The translations under genes and the position numbers were made by a program. From assembly GCF_015356115.1 (NCBI RefSeq), contig NZ_CP063056.1:2294001-2358000 (forward strand): 64,000 bases of DNA, in the 5' to 3' direction. Origin of the DNA: Rodentibacter haemolyticus. Lineage in GTDB: Bacteria; Pseudomonadota; Gammaproteobacteria; Enterobacterales; Pasteurellaceae. The notes under the pieces were generated by a model. It saw nothing but the letters and a program-made list of their open reading frames with translations. It searched no databases and was not told where the DNA came from. Shown here in pieces: positions 1-8,410 of this stretch. Each line of letters starts with the position of its first letter. The stretch's first letter is position 1.

Positions 1-490
1 CTTCTCCTTTAGGTTCTGCTGTCGGACGTTTGGTGATTAAATTGATTAAACCGCCGCTTTGTGCAGAGCCGTAAGTCAATGAATCGGCACCTTTTACCAC
101 TTCGACCGCTTCTACACCATACATATTCGGCGACCAATGGCTGTAACCGGTGTTATAAACGGCGGAACCGTCAATGGTTAAACGGGAGTCCATTCCGCGT
201 ACTTTTACCCAGTCATTGGTATCCAGATCCGCACCGTAAACCTGTGCCAGCGTACCTGTTTCATAACGAAGGCTTGCATCAAGCTGATTTAATTCCCAGT
301 TTTTTAGGGTTTCATCATTTATCACAGCGATAGAACGTGGCGCCATATAATCCACTTTACCGGCTTTGGCAACGGAGCCGACAACGTTGATTTCATCCAG
401 TTCTTCCACATTCTTAGTTTCCGCTTGGGCAGAATTAACGGCAAAAATGACCGCACTTGCCAGCGCACTATATACAAAGTTTTTTTTCAT
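1..490 (-). CDS. fhuA: TonB-dependent siderophore receptor, FhuA-like (partial, 3' end outside window)
   Basis: Outer-membrane receptor expected to import a ferric siderophore, probably a hydroxamate, using TonB energy. Only the first 163 codons are present; the gene runs off the left edge. A signal peptide (MKKNFVYSALASAVIFAVNSAQA) is followed by a TonB-box-like stretch (ELDEINVVG) and a plug domain with VKVRGMDSR, VEAVEVVKGADSLTYG and GGLINLITKRP, typical of siderophore-type receptors. It is the last gene of a same-strand set fhuC-fhuD-fhuB, the order known from Actinobacillus pleuropneumoniae, which supports the FhuA assignment. A repeat element separates it from fhuB. Substrate is inferred from neighbours, not from the visible part. 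Confidence 0.85.
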   Translation of the reverse strand, partial: MKKNFVYSALASAVIFAVNSAQAETKNVEELDEINVVGSVAKAGKVDYMAPRSIAVINDETLKNWELNQLDASLRYETGTLAQVYGADLDTNDWVKVRGMDSRLTIDGSAVYNTGYSHWSPNMYGVEAVEVVKGADSLTYGSAQSGGLINLITKRPTAEPKGE

Positions 491-531
491 GTTTCATTCC
501 TATATCGAGGTTGAGGTAAATAAATTCGTTG

Positions 532-637
532 TAGTGAATTAAATTGAGACATGGATATAAAGCTGCAAGCCGAAGGCAGTACAAATAGTACGGCGAGGTG
601 CAGCAATGCAGTAGACGTTTTTCAATTTAATTCACTA
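532..637. repeat. 106-bp intergenic repeat with 16-bp perfect inverted ends, copy 1
   Basis: The ends TAGTGAATTAAATTGA (532-547) and TCAATTTAATTCACTA (622-637) are perfect inverted repeats. The interior holds GCAAGCCGAAGGCAGTAC and TACGGCGAGGTGCAGCAATG. A second copy lies inverted at 44381-44469. The fhuB stop codon (TAG, 635-637) falls inside the right end. This is a small non-coding MITE-like element between fhuB and fhuA. Confidence 0.85.
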
Positions 638-2608
638 TACTTTTCGTATCATCAGTAAAAAATAAGTCCCACCGACTAATGTGGAGACTAATCCCGCCGG
701 AATTTCATAGGGAAAGAGTATTTGTCGTCCGATCCAATCGGCAATCAGCATAAGGGTACTGCCCAATAGGGCAGAGAGTAATAATTGAGATCTTGCCTTA
801 TGTACGCCCAAGAAGGCGGTTAAATGCGGTACGAGCAAGCCGATAAAACTGAGTGGCCCGATAATTAGGGTCGCAAATGCGGTCAAAATCGCACTAAAAA
901 TGATGATAATCCAACGGGTGCTTTTGATATTTAATCCTAATGCTTGTGCCATTGGTGTTTGCAAAGCGAGTAAATCCAGCCATCGACTAAAAATTAAACT
1001 GACAGCCAATAAAATGATTGAAAGTATGATAAAAGGGATTGAAAGTGTCGGATCAAGGTTCTGTGTCGAGCCTGATGTCCAACTAATTAATTGGTTTGCA
1101 CGCGGATCGCCACTGGCGAGAGCAATACGCTGTAGGGTATCAAATAAAGCAGAGAGGCTAATACCCGTTAGTAACACTTTTTCCGGCAACATATGACTAC
1201 GTTGATTAATGAGCGTAATAACCACTAAAGAAATCAATGCGCCGCTGATACCGGCTATCCAAAACCAAATGGCGTTTTGCGTAGGGAGAATAAAAAGCAA
1301 TACGAGAATCCCCATACTCGCACCGGAGGATACGCCGAGTAATTCCGGACTTGCCATCGGGTTAAGGGTGAGACGCTGCAACAATATGCCTGCAACGGAA
1401 AGCAAAATACCTGCGCAGATAGCGATTAAAATACGTGGATAGCGCAATGCAATAATTGCTAAATCCGGGTCGCTATTTGCTAAAAGCATTTTCCATTCCG
1501 AATGAAATGCACCTTTTCCTACGCAAAGTGCAATAAATAAACTTACGATAGAAAGTAGGATAATCCACCACGTAAAGTGCGGTCGATATTGACGGAATTT
1601 TGGTGCTAAATGGTTGGTTAAACGCCCGCTTTGCGGTAAGGCGCGGAACATTAGCCAAAGCAATAGAGGTGTGCCGAGTAAAGCAGTGACGGCACCTGTC
1701 GGTAAACCGATGTGATAATAGAAATTAACCAGCTGCAATACTAAATCCGTGATCGCAAGCAACAATGCGCCAAGCATAAAAGAGGCCGCTAATTGTCGGG
1801 TGAAAGTGCGGATGCCTAATTGACGAACTAAGGTTGCGGCAGCCAGCCCGACAAAACCTATCATTCCTACAGCGCTTACAACAGATGCGATCAGATAAGC
1901 GCTCAGCAATAATCCGATAAAACGGAGTTTCCCTACCGGAACACCGAGGCTTTTCGCATTGCTATCATTTAATGCAAGAATCGTTAATGGACGGCGCAGT
2001 AAAAAAATAAGGCTAAAACAGACCGCACTTTGTAGCGATAAAAGTTGGCTATCCCGCCAACTTTCTTGCACCAACGAGCCTGCTCCCCATTGAACCAAAC
2101 CACGTGATTCTTCGGGATAAAATAACATCATTATTCCGATGAGCGCACCAAAATAGAGATTTACTACAAGCCCCGCAAGAATCAATAATAAGGGCGACAT
2201 TGTTTTTCGTATAGCAAGTGCCGCCACCATTAACAAACTGAGCGCCGCACCCATAAGCGAAATAAAGTTTGATCCGTATTCCAATAAATGAGGGGCGAAA
2301 ATGGCAACCAAAAAAAGACTAAATTGCGCGCCGCTATTTATGCCAAGGGTATTGTCGGAAGCAAGCGGATTTCCCGTTACTTGCTGTAATAATAAAGAGG
2401 CGAATGCAAGGCTGCCGCCGGCAAGTAAGGCCATTGTGATCCGCGGCAGGGTATAGCTTTGCAATAGTAATAAGTCTAAGCTATCGGTTGCCCGGAACAA
2501 ATACCAAATAGGCGTATTTTCAGGGAGTTGCACATTAAACAACATACTGAATAGGGCAATAAATACACCGATTAAAACGATAAAGAATAAGGCGACTCGA
2601 TTTACCAT
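635..2608 (-). CDS. fhuB: Ferric hydroxamate ABC transporter permease FhuB (fused double permease)
   Basis: Inner-membrane channel of the FecCD family moving ferric hydroxamates into the cytoplasm. At 657 residues it is two fused permease units, the FhuB hallmark. Each half ends with the family motif: MIGFVGLAAATLVRQLG in the first, LSFIGLLVPHL in the second, about 350 residues later. Nearly the whole length is hydrophobic. The start overlaps the 3' end of fhuD by 7 bases, which suggests translational coupling. Its partners are FhuC and FhuD just upstream. The last codon and stop read into a repeat element, so the natural C-terminus may have been altered slightly. Confidence 0.95.
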   Translation of the reverse strand: MVNRVALFFIVLIGVFIALFSMLFNVQLPENTPIWYLFRATDSLDLLLLQSYTLPRITMALLAGGSLAFASLLLQQVTGNPLASDNTLGINSGAQFSLFLVAIFAPHLLEYGSNFISLMGAALSLLMVAALAIRKTMSPLLLILAGLVVNLYFGALIGIMMLFYPEESRGLVQWGAGSLVQESWRDSQLLSLQSAVCFSLIFLLRRPLTILALNDSNAKSLGVPVGKLRFIGLLLSAYLIASVVSAVGMIGFVGLAAATLVRQLGIRTFTRQLAASFMLGALLLAITDLVLQLVNFYYHIGLPTGAVTALLGTPLLLWLMFRALPQSGRLTNHLAPKFRQYRPHFTWWIILLSIVSLFIALCVGKGAFHSEWKMLLANSDPDLAIIALRYPRILIAICAGILLSVAGILLQRLTLNPMASPELLGVSSGASMGILVLLFILPTQNAIWFWIAGISGALISLVVITLINQRSHMLPEKVLLTGISLSALFDTLQRIALASGDPRANQLISWTSGSTQNLDPTLSIPFIILSIILLAVSLIFSRWLDLLALQTPMAQALGLNIKSTRWIIIIFSAILTAFATLIIGPLSFIGLLVPHLTAFLGVHKARSQLLLSALLGSTLMLIADWIGRQILFPYEIPAGLVSTLVGGTYFLLMIRKV

Positions 2609-3489
2609 GTTTCACCGCCTTGTAATAACCCGTTTGCAAAAATGGACGCAAAACGTTGGGCGGAAGGAATTGCGCCGAATGTCCATACGGCAGGTAAAAT
2701 TAAAGGTTTTCGGGCAAGAGGCAAATGTTGCCATAAGGTGTTATGAGTAAGTGCCGTAGCGATATTATTCGGATAGGGTTTTATCACCACAAAACGGGTA
2801 TTTTTCGGGAGTTTTGTCAACTCGGTAATTTCGATATTTTGAAAACCCCAATAATTTACTTCAGGTAAATAAGCATTTTCAAAGCCCAACTGATTAAGTA
2901 CCGCACCAAGCAAACTGTTTTTGCCATAAATACGCAAATGGCGTGTATCAATAAATTGTACTAAGGCTATAGGGCGATCGATGAAAGGTTTTAACAGCGT
3001 GCGGTAATGCCTGATTGTTTGCTCGTATTGTGCAAGCAAATGCCGAACCGCTTCGGGTTTGTGAATAATCTTTCCGATTTCTTGTGTGGCGGAGACGACA
3101 TTTTCCCAAGCATTCCCCTCGTTATAAAATTCCACGTTATAAACTTTTCCGTAAGAAGATAACTTATTATTCAGTGAAGCGTAAAAGGAGCCGTGTATGA
3201 AAGTGAACGATTGCGAGCCGAATGAATGGGACAGACTTGCAATGCGTTCTAAATTCGGTTGCAAACGAACACCGAGATCAACGGTATTGTCGGGAAGTTT
3301 AGGTTCTATCACCCAAGTTTGATAGCTTTGTATATCACCTACGGCAAGTGGCGGCTGACCGAGTGCGATTAAGGTTTCGGCAACCGACCAGTCCACCGTG
3401 GCATAACCGGCTTGTTTCTCGGCAATACTTTTAAAGGAAATGAAAAGTGCGGTTAAAATGAGGAATGAATTTTTGAGTAATCGCAACAT
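2602..3489 (-). CDS. fhuD: Ferric hydroxamate periplasmic binding protein FhuD
   Basis: Periplasmic substrate-binding protein of the BtuF/FhuD class III family, delivering the iron-siderophore complex to FhuB. The first ~23 residues (MLRLLKNSFLILTALFISFKSIA) form a signal peptide. The mature part shows the family pattern of two lobes: VDWSVAETLIALGQPPLAVGD near the N-terminus and LGAVLNQLGFENAY in the second lobe. The length of 295 matches the family. It starts one base after fhuC ends and overlaps fhuB by 7 bases, so the three are surely one operon. Confidence 0.93.
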   Translation of the reverse strand: MLRLLKNSFLILTALFISFKSIAEKQAGYATVDWSVAETLIALGQPPLAVGDIQSYQTWVIEPKLPDNTVDLGVRLQPNLERIASLSHSFGSQSFTFIHGSFYASLNNKLSSYGKVYNVEFYNEGNAWENVVSATQEIGKIIHKPEAVRHLLAQYEQTIRHYRTLLKPFIDRPIALVQFIDTRHLRIYGKNSLLGAVLNQLGFENAYLPEVNYWGFQNIEITELTKLPKNTRFVVIKPYPNNIATALTHNTLWQHLPLARKPLILPAVWTFGAIPSAQRFASIFANGLLQGGETW

Positions 3490-3490
3490 A

Positions 3491-4255
3491 TTAATAAAAA
3501 CTCACGGGACGATGGGTTTCGGGGTGTTCGATCACATTCAATTCGATACCATAAATTTGTTTCAATGAAAGGGCGTTCACGATCTCGAATGCATCGCCTT
3601 GGGCCAATAATTTTCCGCTATGTAACGCCACTAAATGATCACAAAAACGGGAAGCGAGATTGATATCGTGAATCACAATAATGATCCCAAGATTAAGCTC
3701 CCGACTAAGTCGGTGAAGAAGTTGCATCACTTCTACTTGATGGGCGATATCCAATGCGGCTAAAGGCTCATCAAGCAAGAGGAATTGACTTTGTTGTGCT
3801 AATAGCATTGCAAGCCAAATTCGCGAACGTTCACCGCCGGATAGCGTATCGACCAATTGAGCGGCAAATTTTTCCGTGTGGGTGAGCTGTAATGCATTTT
3901 CAATCGCTTGTTTGTCGGTTTTGGTTTCACGTCCAAATAAGCCATTCCAAGCATAACGCCCCATTGCAATGAGCTCTTGGACCGTCATATTTGTGGCTTG
4001 AGGCAAATGTTGCGGTAAGTAAGCCACACGTTTAGCAAAATCACGGCTATTCCAGTGTTTGACGGAGAGATTATCCAATAAAATATCGCCACCGGAAATC
4101 GGTTGTTGACGCGCCATCAATTTAATTAAAGTGGATTTCCCCGAACCGTTATGACCTATTAAACCGTATAATTTTCCGGTTTCAAAGGAAAGTGATACGG
4201 GATGCAGTAAGACCCGTTGCGGTATAGAAAATGAAACTTGCTGAAGTTGAAACAC
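3491..4255 (-). CDS. fhuC: Ferric hydroxamate ABC transporter ATPase FhuC
   Basis: Cytoplasmic ATPase powering FhuB. Walker A is GHNGSGKS (residues 34-41), the signature is LSGGERSR, and Walker B is FLLLDEPLAALD followed by the H-loop in IVIHDIN. The length of 254 is usual for the family. It is first in the minus-strand fhuCDBA operon. The chosen start is a GTG at 4255; no strong ribosome-binding site is visible, so the exact start is less sure than the identity. A promoter with a Fur-like site lies about 35 bases upstream. Confidence 0.93.
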   Translation of the reverse strand: MFQLQQVSFSIPQRVLLHPVSLSFETGKLYGLIGHNGSGKSTLIKLMARQQPISGGDILLDNLSVKHWNSRDFAKRVAYLPQHLPQATNMTVQELIAMGRYAWNGLFGRETKTDKQAIENALQLTHTEKFAAQLVDTLSGGERSRIWLAMLLAQQSQFLLLDEPLAALDIAHQVEVMQLLHRLSRELNLGIIIVIHDINLASRFCDHLVALHSGKLLAQGDAFEIVNALSLKQIYGIELNVIEHPETHRPVSFY

Positions 4256-4289
4256 AAATAACCCGAAAAAACATCAAAATTATGGCGCT

Positions 4290-4318
4290 ATTCTATATGA
4301 AAACTATTCTTATTTCAA
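4290..4318 (-). promoter_or_regulatory. Predicted fhu operon promoter with Fur box in the spacer
   Basis: Read on the minus strand, TTGAAA (4318-4313), a 17-base spacer and TAGAAT (4295-4290) form a sigma-70 promoter. The spacer contains AATAAGAATAGTTTTC (4314-4299), which I match at 11 of 16 positions to the Fur core AATGATAATCATTATC. The placement would let Fur block RNA polymerase when iron is plentiful, as expected for fhuCDBA. Confidence 0.6.
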
Positions 4319-4332
4319 AACCAGTTTGATGA

Positions 4333-5793
4333 TTATAATAATGGGCTAAACAGAAAAAACAACCGCTCAATAATTCGGTAATAAAACGGTCGAACAAACC
4401 ATTTTTTGCTATCAAGCAATTCAGAATTGTTAATATAGCTTTCGTGCAGAATAGCCAGTTCATTGGCGAAAGCACGATCTTCTACCGCAAGAGCGAGTTC
4501 AAAGTTTAAGAAAAAGCTACGTAAATCCATATTGATCGTGCCGACTAAGGCAAGTTTATTATCAATCAGAACGCTTTTTGTATGTAAAAGACCCGCTTTA
4601 AATTCATAGATTTTTACGCCTGCGGCAAGTAAATCGTCAAAGAAAGTCCGGCTTGCCCAGCCCACCATAAGCGAATCGTTTTTCTTTGGTAATATCAGTG
4701 AAACCTCCACTCCACGTAATGCGGCAATACGCAAGGCTTCCGCAATACTATGGCTTGGTACGAAATAGGGGGAGGTGATGGTAATATTTTCACGGGCGGC
4801 GTATATCGCCAAGGCTAAAGTTTGCGGTGCGAGATCATCCGGAAAAGCAGGCCCGGTCGCGATAACTTGAACGGAGTGGGTATCGTTATCTTCGATCGGT
4901 ACGAGCGGGCAGTTTGGCAAAAAAATCGTGAGCTCATTACCGGTTTCAATTTCCCAATCCCAAGCATGTAAGCTATTTAATACGGCAGATGCCGCACCAT
5001 TCACCCGCACCATCATATCTACCCAATTTCCCACGTTGCTATTTTGTTTAAAAAAAGCCGGATCGACCATATTCATACTACCGGTGTAGGAAATTTGGTT
5101 ATCAATAACAATGATTTTTCGGTGTTGGCGTAAGTCGATACGGCTGAAAAACATCCGAAATAAGTTTACGTATAAGGTTTCGACAATTTCAATACCTTGT
5201 TCACGTAAAGCACGACAGGCCTTACTTCTCAGAAAAGGGCGACTACCCACGGAATCTAATAAAATACGAACTTCTACGCCGCGTTGTTTAGCTTCTAATA
5301 AAGATTGACCGATCTCTTCAATCATGCCTTTATTCGACCAGATGTAAAACACCATATTAATGGAATGTTTCGCTTGGTGAATGTCGGCAATAATACTGCG
5401 GATAATACTTTCCGGCGTATCTAAAATATGCAGCTCGTTTCCTTTAATGCAAGGAATACCCAAACGGCGGTGATTCAGATCAAAGAGCGGTCGATATTGG
5501 AGATTTTTCGGTACGTTGATTAGCTCCGTTTGTTGCGATAAACGGGCGAGCCATTCGCTGTATTTAGGGTGTAAGGTTTTGAAAGCGTTAGCACGCTTTG
5601 TTCCCAGTTTTATTTCACCAAAAATGAAGTAGGCGAGTACACCGATGATCGGCAATAAATAAATCAGCATCAACCAAGAAAGGGTGGCGGAGGAAGATTG
5701 TTTTTTGACTAAAAGGCGAAGCGTAACCGAGATAATTATCAGCCACGCCAACACAGGAATAATATAAACCAGTATAATATGTTCAAAACTCAT
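4333..5793 (-). CDS. cls: Cardiolipin synthase (phospholipase D superfamily)
   Basis: Makes cardiolipin at the inner membrane. Two N-terminal membrane segments (about residues 5-28 and 36-60) carry the PLDc_N domain. Two HKD motifs follow: H224-K226-D231 (HRKIIVID) and H404-K406-D411 (HTKSVLID), each followed by the family's GSMN / GTINMD tail. The length of 486 matches ClsA. It is transcribed toward the fhu promoter and is divergent from, and nearly overlapping with, the pseudouridine synthase gene upstream. Confidence 0.93.
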   Translation of the reverse strand: MSFEHIILVYIIPVLAWLIIISVTLRLLVKKQSSSATLSWLMLIYLLPIIGVLAYFIFGEIKLGTKRANAFKTLHPKYSEWLARLSQQTELINVPKNLQYRPLFDLNHRRLGIPCIKGNELHILDTPESIIRSIIADIHQAKHSINMVFYIWSNKGMIEEIGQSLLEAKQRGVEVRILLDSVGSRPFLRSKACRALREQGIEIVETLYVNLFRMFFSRIDLRQHRKIIVIDNQISYTGSMNMVDPAFFKQNSNVGNWVDMMVRVNGAASAVLNSLHAWDWEIETGNELTIFLPNCPLVPIEDNDTHSVQVIATGPAFPDDLAPQTLALAIYAARENITITSPYFVPSHSIAEALRIAALRGVEVSLILPKKNDSLMVGWASRTFFDDLLAAGVKIYEFKAGLLHTKSVLIDNKLALVGTINMDLRSFFLNFELALAVEDRAFANELAILHESYINNSELLDSKKWFVRPFYYRIIERLFFLFSPLL

Positions 5794-5811
5794 AAAATTT
5801 TAACCGCACTT

Positions 5812-6483
5812 ATGACATTCGATATTCTTTACCAACATCGTGATTTTATCATCATTTACAAGCCTTATGGTGTAAGTGTGCATAAAGATAATGCCGAAGT
5901 TGGTCTTACCACGTCAGTGGCGGCACAACTTGGTTTGCCACAAGTCTGGCTTGTTCATCGATTAGACAAAATTACTTCAGGGCTATTGATTCTTGCCTTA
6001 AATGCGGAAAGTGCGGCTGAATTTTCACGACTTTTTATTGAACATAAGATTCGCAAAACCTATCTTGCTTTGAGCAATCAAAAACCGAAAAAGAAGCAGG
6101 GATTGATTATCGGTGATATGCAAAAAGCCCGTAGCGGTGCGTGGAAACTGTGCCAAACGAGAAAAAATCCGGCGATAACCGAATTTAAATCCATAAGCTG
6201 TGAGCCCAATTTGCGTTTATTCGTCTTAACCCCTCAAACAGGTAAAACCCACCAATTACGGGTGGCGATGAAAAGCCTGGGCAGCCCGATTTTAGGTGAT
6301 AAATTATATGCCAAAAACACTGCGGAAATTGACCGCACTTATTTACACGCGGCAAAACTAGCGTTTGAATTTAAAGGGGAAAACGTGGAACTGTTCACTA
6401 TGCCAAAAGAAGGCATAATTTGGCAGAAAGAATCCGTGCAAGGTGTTTTGCAAGCCGTGTTTGGCGCGGGGGACCAAATTTAA
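5812..6483 (+). CDS. RluA-family pseudouridine synthase (TIGR01621 / HI0042-like)
   Basis: Converts a uridine in structured RNA to pseudouridine. The catalytic motif HRLDKITSG is present. The protein is short for the RluA family and lacks an S4 domain, like the H. influenzae HI0042 group. The neighbours xthA and an HI0040-like gene match the H. influenzae order. I chose the ATG at 5812, which gives 223 residues. A longer reading from 5779 would overlap the divergent cls start and run through an uptake signal (5803-5811). The RNA target is unknown. Confidence 0.85.
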   Translation: MTFDILYQHRDFIIIYKPYGVSVHKDNAEVGLTTSVAAQLGLPQVWLVHRLDKITSGLLILALNAESAAEFSRLFIEHKIRKTYLALSNQKPKKKQGLIIGDMQKARSGAWKLCQTRKNPAITEFKSISCEPNLRLFVLTPQTGKTHQLRVAMKSLGSPILGDKLYAKNTAEIDRTYLHAAKLAFEFKGENVELFTMPKEGIIWQKESVQGVLQAVFGAGDQI

Positions 6484-6564
6484 TTCAAGGCGATTTTAGG
6501 AAATGAGGTGAGATCCTGTATAATGCCCCGCAGTTTTGCGAATAAATTCACAATAGGAACTTAA

Positions 6565-7368
6565 ATGAAATTTATCTCTTTTAATATTAACGGGTTGCGT
6601 GCTCGTCCGCATCAGCTTGAAGCGGTGATTGAAAAATATCAACCGGATGTTATCGGTTTACAAGAAATCAAAGTGGCGGATGAAGCATTTCCTTACGAAA
6701 TCACCGAAAATCTAGGTTATCACGTCTTTCATCACGGGCAGAAAGGGCATTATGGTGTGGCGTTATTCACCAAACAAGAACCTAAAGCGATTCGCCGCGG
6801 TTTTCCAACAGACGCGGAGGATGCGCAAAAACGTATTATTATGGCGGATCTGGAGACGGAATTCGGTTTGTTGACGGTGATTAACGGTTACTTTCCGCAG
6901 GGGGAAAGTCGAAACCATGAAACGAAATTTCCGGCAAAGGAAAAGTTTTATGCGGATCTGCAACGCTATTTAGAACAAGATCACGATAAAACGAACCCGA
7001 TTTTAATTATGGGGGACATGAATATTAGCCCGAGTGATTTAGATATCGGTATCGGTGAAGAAGGCCGTAAACGTTGGTTGCGTACCGGTAAGTGTTCTTT
7101 TTTGCCTGAAGAGCGGGAGTGGTATCAACGTTTATATGATTACGGTTTGGAGGATAGCTTTCGTAAATTGAACCCGACCGTAAATGATAAATTTTCGTGG
7201 TTTGATTACCGTTCAAAAGGCTTTGATGATAACCGCGGTTTACGCATTGATCATATTCTGGTGAACCGTAAATTAGCGGAACATTGTGTAGATGTCGGCA
7301 TTGCATTAGATATTCGTGCAATGGAAAAGCCTTCGGATCACGCACCGATTTGGGCGGAATTTAGATAG
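6565..7368 (+). CDS. xthA: Exodeoxyribonuclease III
   Basis: AP endonuclease and 3'-5' exonuclease of base-excision repair. All family residues are visible: E34 in LQEIK, D151 and N153 in GDMNISP, and the terminal SDHAPIW with H259. The length of 267 matches E. coli XthA (268). A hydrophilic EEP fold with no signal fits a cytoplasmic enzyme. It sits between the pseudouridine synthase and an HI0040-like gene and is followed after 9 bases by the latter, so they may be cotranscribed. Confidence 0.97.
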   Translation: MKFISFNINGLRARPHQLEAVIEKYQPDVIGLQEIKVADEAFPYEITENLGYHVFHHGQKGHYGVALFTKQEPKAIRRGFPTDAEDAQKRIIMADLETEFGLLTVINGYFPQGESRNHETKFPAKEKFYADLQRYLEQDHDKTNPILIMGDMNISPSDLDIGIGEEGRKRWLRTGKCSFLPEEREWYQRLYDYGLEDSFRKLNPTVNDKFSWFDYRSKGFDDNRGLRIDHILVNRKLAEHCVDVGIALDIRAMEKPSDHAPIWAEFR

Positions 7369-7377
7369 GAATAAAAT

Positions 7378-8151
7378 ATGGATATGGCGAATTGGCAGAA
7401 TTATCGTTCCACAGTGAACAATATGCCTGCTGTATTTACGGCAAACATTGAAAATGTCGATCTCTTTCATGGTAAGCAGTGCAATAAAATCGTGCAGTTT
7501 GCGATTAATTATGAAGGAGATGAGACGGGGTTACCCTCTGAAGATGAATACGATAAGTTAATTCATCGCATATTCAAAATTTTGTCGCAATTGACCGCAC
7601 TTCCGAATGTATTTTTTGCCGGGCATTTTATTTGTAGCGGGCAAGCGAAAATGCATTTTTATTGCGAACATTCCGAGAGCCTATTGGAAACCTTGGCACA
7701 AATTGATTTTGCAGAAGAAGTGAGTATTCAAGATGATCCGAGTTGGGATATTTATTTTGATTTTTTGCTTGCTTCTCCCCTTGAAATTAAAATGAATGCG
7801 ACGGAAGAATTGCTTGGGTTATTACGAAGTAAAGGGCGTGATTTAAGTGATACTTACTTGGTGGAACACCGTTTCCATTTTGATGAAGAACAAAAAATGT
7901 TCTCTTTTATGGATGAGTTAAGCCTCGGTAATTATTCGTTTACCACCTTGCAATATTCGGCACAACCGATTCAGTTTAATGAAGAAGATGAACCTTATTA
8001 TTTGGTTAAACTTGAGCAAGAAATTTCGCTTGATAACGGTGAGATTTTCGATCTGGTTGAGAAGTTTGAGAAAATCACAACCCAATTTATGGGCGAATAT
8101 ATCGGTTGGGAATGCGACAGTTTGATGGGCGACAATAATCAACTGAACTAA
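7378..8151 (+). CDS. Conserved Pasteurellaceae protein, TIGR01619 / HI0040-like (DUF695-type)
   Basis: Acidic soluble protein of 257 residues with no signal peptide or membrane segment. From memory it resembles the H. influenzae HI0040 family (TIGR01619), found next to xthA. The second half has the RxxEHRFHFDEEQ-type stretch typical of DUF695/DUF1260-like regulators of ribonuclease E, but I cannot prove that link. The start ATG at 7378 follows xthA by 9 bases; another in-frame ATG lies two codons on (7384). Function unknown. Confidence 0.75.
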   Translation: MDMANWQNYRSTVNNMPAVFTANIENVDLFHGKQCNKIVQFAINYEGDETGLPSEDEYDKLIHRIFKILSQLTALPNVFFAGHFICSGQAKMHFYCEHSESLLETLAQIDFAEEVSIQDDPSWDIYFDFLLASPLEIKMNATEELLGLLRSKGRDLSDTYLVEHRFHFDEEQKMFSFMDELSLGNYSFTTLQYSAQPIQFNEEDEPYYLVKLEQEISLDNGEIFDLVEKFEKITTQFMGEYIGWECDSLMGDNNQLN

Positions 8152-8182
8152 ACTACCATACCATAGGGTATGAAGTCTGCGC

Positions 8183-8252
8183 AGGGTGAGTAGCTTGTAG
8201 CCTAGCTAAAATATTAAAATTGAAATGGTGGGCAAAAATTTGCCCACCCTAC
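8183..8252. repeat. REPIN-like paired palindrome (GTAGGGTGGGCAA family), decayed first copy
   Basis: The right half is a clean 22-base palindrome GGTGGGCAAA-AA-TTTGCCCACC (8227-8248) ending in CTAC. The left half (CAGGGTGAGTAGCTTGTAG) is decayed. It is tandem with the intact copy at 8270-8343. Both lie in the gap between the HI0040-like gene and the nitroreductase, where no gene is seen. Confidence 0.8.
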
Positions 8253-8269
8253 AGATCTATAATTTAGGG

Positions 8270-8343
8270 GTAGGGTGGGCAACAAGTTGCCCACCGAAAA
8301 ATATCAGGATTGAAACGGTGGGCAAAAGATTTGCCTACTCTAC
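8270..8343. repeat. REPIN-like paired palindrome (GTAGGGTGGGCAA family), second copy
   Basis: It begins with GTAG followed by palindrome GGTGGGCAACAAGTTGCCCACC, then a spacer and an inverted palindrome GGTGGGCAAAAGATTTGCCTAC. GTAG plus hairpin in inverted pairs is the layout of REP/BIME elements mobilised by RAYT transposases. No RAYT gene is in the window. Related units lie at 12539-12609 and 61334-61408. Confidence 0.85.
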
Positions 8344-8410
8344 AGTTTTTGCTATTTATCCACTGTTAAGGTGGATTAAACAAGGTCTAATTTTTATTTA
8401 GACACAGTTG

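Noticed and set aside
61..333. 90-codon plus-strand frame opposite fhuA
   Set aside because: The minus strand reads a continuous TonB receptor with signal peptide and plug motifs.
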